A DNA stretch of 5,157 nt from Prosthecobacter debontii (lineage in GTDB: Bacteria > Verrucomicrobiota > Verrucomicrobiia > Verrucomicrobiales > Akkermansiaceae), in NCBI GenBank assembly GCA_945885485.1, contig CAMCYT010000198.1, positions 1-5,157 on the forward strand, given 5' to 3'. Both the position numbers and the translations under genes were made by a program. Below are positions 1-4,390 of the stretch, in pieces. A model generated the notes under the pieces. That model did not search any database. It had not been told where the DNA came from and saw only the letters and a program-made list of their open reading frames with translations. Every line of letters starts with the position of its first letter. The stretch's first letter is position 1.

Positions 1-68
1 CGATGATCCGGTTCATGAAGAACCCGAGTGGTTTCCATGGCATATTGAATGTCGTCTTGGGTGGGCAT
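1..68 (-). CDS. N-terminus of an unrecognised protein (partial, runs off left edge)
   Basis: An open reading frame begins at the ATG read on the minus strand at 68-66 and stays open to the window edge (22 full codons plus two bases). The peptide starts MPTQDDIQYAMETTRVL and continues with H-E-P-D-H. It has the balanced composition and amphipathic look of a real N-terminus, and the two Met codons (residues 1 and 11) both fit a start; I chose the first because the coding-like composition begins there. No Shine-Dalgarno sequence is visible in the 20 bases upstream. It lies downstream of acpP on the same strand, but an intrinsic terminator and a repeat element intervene, so it is probably not cotranscribed. 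The family is not recognisable from 22 residues. Confidence 0.6.
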   Translation of the reverse strand, partial: MPTQDDIQYAMETTRVLHEPDH

Positions 69-94
69 GAGCAGTGAAATGAAGTTACGGGGAG

Positions 95-221
95 ATGAAA
101 CCACTGATGGACACGGATGAACACTGATAAATTAGAAGTTATGAATACCGATGTTTCTCTCGGTGGGCAGGAGTTGGATGGTTCGTTTTTTTCCTACAAT
201 CAGTGTCCATCGGTGGTTCAT
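95..221. repeat. Inverted-arm intergenic repeat element 1 (ACCACTGATGG type)
   Basis: The left arm (95-119, starting ATGAAACCACTGATGGACAC) is matched in inverted orientation by 198-221, whose reverse complement starts ATGAACCACCGATGGACAC. By eye, about 21 of 24 positions agree, with one single-base gap. The left side continues as three degenerate 10-bp units (101-110, 111-120, 121-130; rough consensus ACACTGATGA). The intervening sequence of about 78 bases contains a small hairpin, ACCGA at 147-151 pairing with TCGGT at 160-164. No coding potential is apparent. The architecture resembles the element at 688-853 on the other side of acpP. Confidence 0.7.
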
Positions 222-256
222 TTTATTGAGCATGATGGAACATCTCAGAAAATTAC

Positions 257-291
257 AAAAAAAGGGCGGCTGCCTTGCGACAACCACCCTT
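257..291 (-). terminator. Rho-independent terminator of acpP
   Basis: Read on the minus strand, an 11-bp stem with two G-U pairs is formed by 291-281 (AAGGGTGGTTG) and 272-262 (CAGCCGCCCTT). It closes an 8-base loop (280-273) and runs directly into seven T residues (263-257). It begins 25 bases after the acpP stop codon. The stem, short loop and uninterrupted U-tract are the classical intrinsic terminator layout, so acpP transcription should end here. Confidence 0.9.
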
Positions 292-315
292 ATTGAAAAC
301 TTTAAGCCTAACGGA

Positions 316-558
316 TTAGCCTTTTTTGCTGGTGATGAAAGTAACAACGTCACTCACAGCTTGGAGCTTTTCTGCCTCATCGTCTGGAACTTCAACGTCG
401 AATTCCTCTTCGAGAGCCATGACAAGCTCGACGGTATCGAGAGAGTCGGCACCGAGGTCCTCAACGAACTTGGCTTCTAGGGTTACTTGGTCTGCGCTGA
501 CGCCGAGCTGGTCTACAATGATTTCCTTGACGCGTTCTTCGATCGATTTGTCTGACAT
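316..558 (-). CDS. acpP: Acyl carrier protein
   Basis: Cytosolic carrier for growing acyl chains in type II fatty acid synthesis; the chain is held as a thioester on a 4'-phosphopantetheine arm that holo-ACP synthase attaches. The 80-residue product is the usual length. It shows the signature around the modified serine, VEDLGADSLDTVELVMALEE, with Ser39 in the DSL motif, followed by acidic helix II (E44, E50-E52) that docks partner enzymes, then helix III near EAEKL. The composition is strongly acidic, as expected. The ATG at 558 gives the canonical N-terminus MSDKSIEERV; no Shine-Dalgarno sequence lies upstream (the leader just before ATG is A/C-rich). No fab genes (fabD, fabG, fabF) are adjacent in this window, so acpP appears monocistronic, and it ends at a strong terminator. 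A dedicated secondary-metabolite ACP is unlikely given the textbook sequence. Confidence 0.97.
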   Translation of the reverse strand: MSDKSIEERVKEIIVDQLGVSADQVTLEAKFVEDLGADSLDTVELVMALEEEFDVEVPDDEAEKLQAVSDVVTFITSKKG

Positions 559-889
559 GTGTTGAGTGGTTGTATGTTGGTGTGAGAAACGGTTAACGCC
601 TAGGCGCCTTGGTTGGCAATATGAAAACGTGAAAACTCGGAAAGCGATAGGAAAAAATGACAGACTTAGAAGTGTTCGAGCTTTTTAAGACCACTGAGTC
701 ACAGAGGAACAAGGAGAACACTGAGAACTAGATCATTATCGAAATAATGGGGAATTTTGTTGTCACGGGCCGTTTTACCCAAGGGAAAGGAAGCTAGAAG
801 CATTTACTCTCTCTCCGTGTCCTCCTTTTCTGACTCCGTTCCTCTGTGGTTAAAATTCTCCCGAACCAATAATCAGCACCCTTCACTCT
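559..889. other. Gap upstream of acpP: no gene, palindrome and repeats
   Basis: No convincing reading frame occurs on either strand of this stretch. It should hold the acpP promoter, read leftwards, but no convincing -35/-10 pair stands out. A perfect 10-bp palindrome, CGCCTAGGCG, lies at 597-606, about 40 bases upstream of the acpP start, which is a position suited to an operator or a leader hairpin. The rest is occupied by the inverted-arm repeat (688-853) and the beginning of a 14-bp tandem duplication. Confidence 0.5.
688..853. repeat. Inverted-arm intergenic repeat element 2 (ACCACAGAGG type)
   Basis: The left arm at 690-728 (ACCACTGAGTCACAGAGG, then AAGGAGAACACTGAG) and the reverse complement of about 810-853 (TTAACCACAGAGGAACGGAG, ending AAGGAGGACACGGAG) are imperfect inverted copies, with about two bases of indel. 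Both outer ends carry TTAA next to ACCAC, like terminal inverted repeats. The central 80 or so bases hold a perfect hairpin, CATTAT (734-739), loop CGAA, ATAATG (744-749). No open frame is apparent. ACCACAGAGG-type sequences are, as I recall, common intergenic repeats in environmental bacterial genomes; I cannot check the copy number here. Confidence 0.65.
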
Positions 890-906
890 TCACCCTTCAC
901 TCTTCT
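879..906. repeat. 14-bp tandem duplication at the end of the membrane-protein gene
   Basis: Two adjacent 14-base copies, 879-892 and 893-906, differ only at the last base (CCCTTCACTCTTCA versus CCCTTCACTCTTCT). The right copy encodes the last codons of the minus-strand gene ending at 890, and the stop codon (890-892) falls across the copy junction. A 14-base unit is not a multiple of three, so the duplication may have set the present C-terminus. Confidence 0.75.
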
Positions 907-1705
907 CTTCCACCCCGTAATCGATGATTTCGCCAGTGAAGTTGCTGCGGATTTGGCGCATGAGTTGTTCGGCAGGTTGGTTTTTTTCCTCGCTGAAGCC
1001 GCCGTAGGTCAATCCATCGATTCTGGCGCGCTTCATGCCAGCAGGGGTTTCATACTCTAAGAACGCAATGCCTTTGGCGGCCCATTTACGGAGATCGAGC
1101 ACACGCATGCTCTCATATGGGATGTTTTTCCCGTCGGCGGTGATGAGTGACTTTTTATCGACGATAACGCTACGACGGACCGTGCGGAGTAGAAAAAACA
1201 GGGCGATGGTAGACAGGCCAACGCAGATGTAAAACACGTGGATTTGCTCATCGATTTTCCCGGCGTCGAAGGGTTTTTCGGCAGGCTTTTCGGCGAGCTG
1301 ATTTTTTTCAGAATAATCCCGCCAGAGATGGTTGTGTTGCAGGATTTTGACCCGAGAGTAATCTGTGAGAATATCCGGCCAAGGCATGGGAAGCTTGGGG
1401 TCTTTGGGGTCGTTGAGATAAGCTGGAAGGAGTTCGGGATTTTCCGGGAAATCCACTGTTTGCTTGGAGGCGAACGCCCGCCATGTTTCCTCGCTCAAAG
1501 GATTCTCCGAGTCCATTTTGGAAAAGGTCGAGGTCGCTTTCTCAAAGGTTGCGTGAAGGTAATATTCGAAATTCTTTTTCCGATATCCCGTGGTGCCGTC
1601 GATGTAGAACAACACGCTAAACACACTGAACATCGCCAAAATTACGCCGGCACGTAACAGAAACCACGGGGTGGGCTTACAGATGATTTTCTCGGAATGA
1701 CTCAT
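890..1705 (-). CDS. Unrecognised two-TM membrane protein with cytoplasmic C-terminal domain
   Basis: I do not recognise this 271-residue protein. A first membrane helix lies near residues 14-35 (WFLLRAGVILAMFSVFSVLF), after a short basic N-terminus (K6, K10, R18). Residues 36-154 are soluble, rich in proline and aromatics (LPMPWPDIL near 105-113) and end in a Lys/Glu/Pro stretch. A second helix spans about 155-173, followed by R174, R177 and R178. The positive charges predict both termini inside and the middle domain outside. The C-terminal part (179-271) reads like a small beta-rich domain (ADGKNIPYESMRVLDLRKW) and could be PH-like, but this is only an impression. The ATG at 1705 is preferred over an in-frame TTG at 1762, which would add 19 residues and begin inside a hairpin repeat. 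No Shine-Dalgarno sequence is visible, and no neighbour suggests a function. Confidence 0.8.
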   Translation of the reverse strand: MSHSEKIICKPTPWFLLRAGVILAMFSVFSVLFYIDGTTGYRKKNFEYYLHATFEKATSTFSKMDSENPLSEETWRAFASKQTVDFPENPELLPAYLNDPKDPKLPMPWPDILTDYSRVKILQHNHLWRDYSEKNQLAEKPAEKPFDAGKIDEQIHVFYICVGLSTIALFFLLRTVRRSVIVDKKSLITADGKNIPYESMRVLDLRKWAAKGIAFLEYETPAGMKRARIDGLTYGGFSEEKNQPAEQLMRQIRSNFTGEIIDYGVEEKSEG

Positions 1706-1759
1706 AAACGTGCGGAACCATAGAATCCAAAGAGATGGCTGTCCACCTTGTTGTTGGAG

Positions 1760-2011
1760 CAAGGGGTGCCGTCACCCCTTGAGGTTCGAGGGTGTCGCAC
1801 CCTCAGATGGATATGAAACCTCAGGAACTAGAAGATCGATTGATAGTAATCGTGGCGAGAAGCCACATACACAGCCTGCCCCTACGTGTCGGGGCAGCTA
1901 CGGTGTGATGCTAAGAAAAAGAAGGCGACCCCCGGCTTATCGGGGGGCAGCCAGAAGATAGCCGCTACGAGTTAAGCTTCCATTAGGATCCCGGATAAGC
2001 CGGCTAGCGGC
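1760..2011. repeat. Cluster of consecutive hairpins filling the gap after xylA
   Basis: This gap holds a chain of inverted repeats and no believable gene. CAAGGGGTG (1760-1768) pairs with 1773-1781 over a 4-base loop. GAGGGTG (1788-1794) pairs with 1798-1804 over a 3-base loop, enclosed by TGAGGTT (1780-1786) with AACCTCA (1817-1823). GTGGC (1852-1856) pairs with 1862-1866. CTGCCCC (1876-1882) pairs with 1891-1897. CCCCCG (1929-1934) pairs with 1941-1946. GCCGCTA (1961-1967) pairs with 2005-2011. In addition, CCGGCTTATC (1932-1941) is an exact inverted match to 1994-2003 and could form an alternative fold. The density suggests several intergenic palindromic repeats inserted next to one another. 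Confidence 0.75.
1913..1946 (-). terminator. Probable intrinsic terminator downstream of xylA
   Basis: On the minus strand the hairpin CCCCCG (1946-1941), loop ATAAGC, CGGGGG (1934-1929) is followed after five bases by the T-rich run TTCTTTTTCTT (1923-1913). It lies about 87 bases beyond the xylA stop. The stem is strong, but the T-run is interrupted and offset, so it may be a terminator made from one of the local repeat hairpins rather than a dedicated one. Confidence 0.5.
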
Positions 2012-2032
2012 ACGGCTCTCCAGGATTTTGGA

Positions 2033-3340
2033 TTAGATGAATTCGTTGACCAAATTCTCTAACATTTCTTGGCGACCGGAATCGAGGGTTGGCTCGCCGT
2101 TGGAGAGAGCGTAGGCACTGACTTCTTCCATGCTGATTTGCTTGTTAGAAATTTTAGCGCCGATGCCTGAGGTCCAGGATTTGTAGCGGTTGTTGACGAA
2201 CTCTTGGAGTCTGCCGTCCTCGCGGATCGCTGCTGCTATTTTAAGGCCGCGGGCGAAGGCGTCCATGCCGCCGATGTGGGCGTGGAAGAGATCGGAAGGT
2301 TCGTGGGATTCGCGGCGACGTTTTGCGTCGAAGTTCAGACCACCGGTGGTGAATCCACCCATTTCCAAGACTTTCAACATGATCTCGGTGGTGAGGTAGA
2401 TATCGGTCGGGAATTGATCGGTGTCCCAGCCGATGAGTTCGTCGCCTTGGTTGGCGTCCACGGAGCCGAGCGCGTTCGCATCGATGGCGACGGTCATTTC
2501 GTGAAGCATCGTATGTCCGGCGAGGGTCGCGTGGTTGGTTTCTAGGTTCAGTTTGAAATGATCCATGAGACCATACTGACGGAGGAAATTGAGGCAGGCG
2601 GCGGAGTCGGAATCGTATTGGTGAGTCGAGGGCTCGCGTGGTTTTGGCTCGATGTAAAACTGACCTTTGAAGCCGATGGTTTTCGCGTAATCCACAGCGA
2701 GGTGGAGGAGATTGGCGAGGTTATCGAGCTCGCGTTTCATGTCGGTATTGAGAAGGGTGGAGTAGCCCTCGCGACCACCCCAGAAGGTATAGCCTTCACC
2801 GCCAAGTTTCAAGGTGCCGTCCATGGCGGCTTTGACTTGAGCTGCACCGTAGGCGAAAACATCTGCGTTCGGCGAAGTGCCGGCGCCTTGGGCGTAGCGT
2901 GGGTGTGAGAATAAGCAGGCGGTGCCCCAGAGGAGTTTTTTGCCAGTGGCTTTTTGGAGGCCGAGCAAGTGATCGGTGACTTTTTCCAGAGCAGCATTCG
3001 ATTTTGCGAGATCGCCGAGTTCAGGGGCGATGTCGCGGTCGTGCCAGCAGTAGTAGTCGATGCCGATTTTATCAAGAAACTCGAAGAACACATCGGCGCG
3101 CGTGAGGGCGTTGGAAACGGAATCGCTTTGGTCATCCCATGGCATGAGGGCGGTCGGGCCTCCGAAAGGATCTGAAAGGCCGTTGCGCATGACGTGCCAG
3201 TAGGCTGCAGCAAAGCGGCAATGCTCTTTCATAGTTTTCCCGGCGACGATTTCCGCGGGATTGTATTGTTTGAATGCGAAAGGGTTTTTGGATTTAGGAC
3301 CTTCGTATTGAATTTTAGGAATGTCAGGGAAGTGGGACAT
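2033..3340 (-). CDS. xylA: Xylose isomerase (class II)
   Basis: Cytosolic metal-dependent aldose-ketose isomerase converting D-xylose to D-xylulose (and, in this family, D-glucose to D-fructose), feeding the pentose phosphate pathway. At 435 residues, with the N-terminal extension (IQYEGPKSKNPFAF near 10-23, then GKTMKEH), it matches the longer class II enzymes. The TIM-barrel active site is complete: the His/Asp pair H100 and D103 in WHDRD; E231 and K233 in EPKP; E267 and H270 in LETNH; D295; D306 and D308 in WDTD; and D338. These correspond to the known two-metal ligands, so the enzyme should be active. The ATG at 3340 gives the family-typical MSHFPDI start, without a Shine-Dalgarno sequence. 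No xylulokinase, xylose transporter or XylR regulator is in the window. The divergent gap to the glycosylase gene is only 94 bases and carries a short inverted repeat just before the start codon. Confidence 0.97.
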   Translation of the reverse strand: MSHFPDIPKIQYEGPKSKNPFAFKQYNPAEIVAGKTMKEHCRFAAAYWHVMRNGLSDPFGGPTALMPWDDQSDSVSNALTRADVFFEFLDKIGIDYYCWHDRDIAPELGDLAKSNAALEKVTDHLLGLQKATGKKLLWGTACLFSHPRYAQGAGTSPNADVFAYGAAQVKAAMDGTLKLGGEGYTFWGGREGYSTLLNTDMKRELDNLANLLHLAVDYAKTIGFKGQFYIEPKPREPSTHQYDSDSAACLNFLRQYGLMDHFKLNLETNHATLAGHTMLHEMTVAIDANALGSVDANQGDELIGWDTDQFPTDIYLTTEIMLKVLEMGGFTTGGLNFDAKRRRESHEPSDLFHAHIGGMDAFARGLKIAAAIREDGRLQEFVNNRYKSWTSGIGAKISNKQISMEEVSAYALSNGEPTLDSGRQEMLENLVNEFI

Positions 3341-3341
3341 G

Positions 3342-3370
3342 GCTAGGGTCTATGGCTTTCAAATCCTAGC
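3342..3370. promoter_or_regulatory. Inverted repeat just upstream of the xylA start
   Basis: GCTAGG (3342-3347) and CCTAGC (3365-3370) form a perfect 6-bp inverted repeat with a 17-base spacer, ending one base from the xylA initiation codon. In the transcript it could form a leader hairpin next to the start; in DNA it could be an operator half-site pair. Farther upstream, an AT-rich run (3378-3392) could belong to either divergent promoter. Six base pairs can arise by chance, so the assignment is weak. Confidence 0.3.
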
Positions 3371-3419
3371 GGCAAGATTGAAAATAAAAAAACACGAGCT
3401 GGAGGTTGATTCGTCTTCT

Positions 3420-3425
3420 AGGAAG
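3420..3425 (+). promoter_or_regulatory. Ribosome binding site deciding the TTG start of the glycosylase gene
   Basis: AGGAAG at 3420-3425 is a fair Shine-Dalgarno match, 9 bases before TTG at 3435. The only other nearby start, GTG at 3441, would be 15 bases away, which is less suitable. An in-frame stop (TAA, 3429-3431) excludes anything further upstream. It is the one recognisable Shine-Dalgarno sequence among the genes whose starts are in this window. Confidence 0.5.
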
Positions 3426-3434
3426 TCATAACAC

Positions 3435-4274
3435 TTGTGCGTGAGCCGTCCCGTCGATGCCGTTATAGAATTTCTCCAGTCCGAGCAGGCGCATGGAAAA
3501 AGCCATGTTTTCTTGGACGATGAGGCGCGCGATGGCCTCAGGGAGCTTTTCATCCGAGCCCGCAAGCCGGTGGATGTTCAGCCCATTACGGACACTGAGA
3601 TAAGTGCACCACGGCCAATTCCACAAGTCTCTTTGGTCTTTGAAGGCGCGGATAAACCAGCGAAATTAGCCAGTATCAAGCGCCAGGCAGCGAATTGGAT
3701 GCCGGCTCGCGCGTTAGATAGCCTGCGGGAAACCATGGTGTTTGCGGTTGGAAATCCGGATGCGCAAATCATGTTCATCGGCGAGGCTCCAGGTTATCAC
3801 GAGGAAAAGGAAGATCAGCCATTCGTGGGGCCTGCTGGACAAAAATTAAATGACATTCTCAAAGCGATGGGACTCTCACGAGAGGAGATTTACCTTTCCA
3901 ATCTGGTAAAATTTCGCCCTTCCATCCCCAAGCAAACCACCAACAACCGTAAACCAAGCCCCGAGGAAATAGCAGCTTGCCTGCCTTTAATGATGGCGGA
4001 AATCGATATTGTTAAACCGGCAATCATCATCGCTCTCGGTGGAAACGCAGCGGAAGGCTTGCTGAACCTTCAGGGAACGATGGAGAATATGCGTGGAAAC
4101 TGGCATCACATTTCAGGAATCCCAACCATTGTAACTTATCATCCTAGCTACCTGCTGCAAAGCGGCTCAAACGATGTTAAACGCGCGCTGTGGGAAGATA
4201 TGCTCTCGGTGATGGAGAAACTCGGCTTGCCGATTTCTGAGAAACAGCGTGGGTTTTTCCTGCCGAAGGCTTGA
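3435..4274 (+). CDS. Uracil-DNA glycosylase, family 4-like, lacking most Fe-S cysteines
   Basis: Base-excision repair enzyme of the UDG superfamily, expected to remove uracil from DNA arising by cytosine deamination or dUMP incorporation. The catalytic domain spans about residues 85-265: motif A GEAPG (116-120), then QPFVGPAGQKL (128-138), which holds the uracil-pocket Phe130; the N-L-V-K segment at 156-159; and motif B HPSYL (236-240), with His236 stabilising the leaving group. Family 4 enzymes normally bind a 4Fe-4S cluster through four cysteines. Aligned by eye, those positions here are Met89, Arg92, Phe160 and Cys182, so only one remains, and the spacing between the last two sites is 22 residues instead of the usual 16. 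The protein has 279 residues against roughly 200 for minimal family 4 enzymes; the extra 75 or so N-terminal residues are a helical segment (VDAVIEFLQSEQAHGKSHVF) plus a proline-rich linker. A TTG start at 3435 is chosen from the ribosome binding site; GTG at 3441 is the alternative. The gene stands alone, divergent from xylA. Confidence 0.88.
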   Translation: MCVSRPVDAVIEFLQSEQAHGKSHVFLDDEARDGLRELFIRARKPVDVQPITDTEISAPRPIPQVSLVFEGADKPAKLASIKRQAANWMPARALDSLRETMVFAVGNPDAQIMFIGEAPGYHEEKEDQPFVGPAGQKLNDILKAMGLSREEIYLSNLVKFRPSIPKQTTNNRKPSPEEIAACLPLMMAEIDIVKPAIIIALGGNAAEGLLNLQGTMENMRGNWHHISGIPTIVTYHPSYLLQSGSNDVKRALWEDMLSVMEKLGLPISEKQRGFFLPKA

Positions 4275-4308
4275 TGGCAGGACATTTATCTTTAAACGTC
4301 CATATCTG

Positions 4309-4320
4309 ACGGCGCGCCGT
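4309..4320. repeat. Perfect 12-bp palindrome ACGGCGCGCCGT
   Basis: ACGGCGCGCCGT is an exact 12-bp palindrome 35 bases after the glycosylase stop, in the gap between two convergent genes. As a transcript it has essentially no room for a loop unless the central pairs open, and it has no T-run after it, so it is not a convincing terminator. Its role is unknown. Confidence 0.5.
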
Positions 4321-4360
4321 ATTCTAACGATACTTTCCTGCAATAACCTCCGCTAGAAAT

Positions 4361-4387
4361 GGACGCCTAGGGACAGGCGTCCCTGCC
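4361..4387. terminator. Hairpin between convergent genes, possible bidirectional terminator
   Basis: GGACGCCT (4361-4368) pairs perfectly with AGGCGTCC (4375-4382) over the 6-base loop AGGGAC. That loop is itself half of a second hairpin, AGGGAC (4369-4374) with GTCCCT (4379-4384) over a 4-base loop, so the two folds exclude each other. It lies 8 bases beyond the stop of the minus-strand LOG-family gene and faces the end of the glycosylase gene. Neither side has a long T-run, so termination is plausible but not certain; it may equally be an intergenic palindromic repeat. Confidence 0.45.
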
Positions 4388-4390
4388 TGC

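Noticed and set aside
151..480. Plus-strand frame of 109 codons opposite acpP
   Set aside because: It crosses the acpP terminator and the antisense of the conserved ACP sequence, so it is a shadow.
559..690. Sigma-70 promoter for acpP
   Set aside because: Candidate -10 boxes such as CATATT (minus strand) exist, but no partner -35 has proper spacing, so no position is claimed.
95..906. CRISPR array
   Set aside because: Repeats are degenerate, inverted and not separated by regular unique spacers, and no cas genes are present.
1238..1657. Plus-strand frame of 139 codons
   Set aside because: It lies fully antisense to the membrane-protein gene, whose product has membrane helices and a plausible topology; this one looks like a shadow.
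1706..1762. TTG at 1762 as the start of the membrane protein
   Set aside because: It would add 19 residues that overlap a repeat hairpin, and a normal ATG follows just before the basic N-terminus and first membrane helix.
1710..1961. Plus-strand frame of 83 codons in the gap after xylA
   Set aside because: It is built entirely from the hairpin sequences, giving an Arg/Pro/Gly-rich peptide with no domain character and no ribosome binding site.
2204..2908. Plus-strand frames opposite xylA
   Set aside because: They are antisense to a fully conserved enzyme gene, and their Val/Gly-rich peptides reflect its codon usage.
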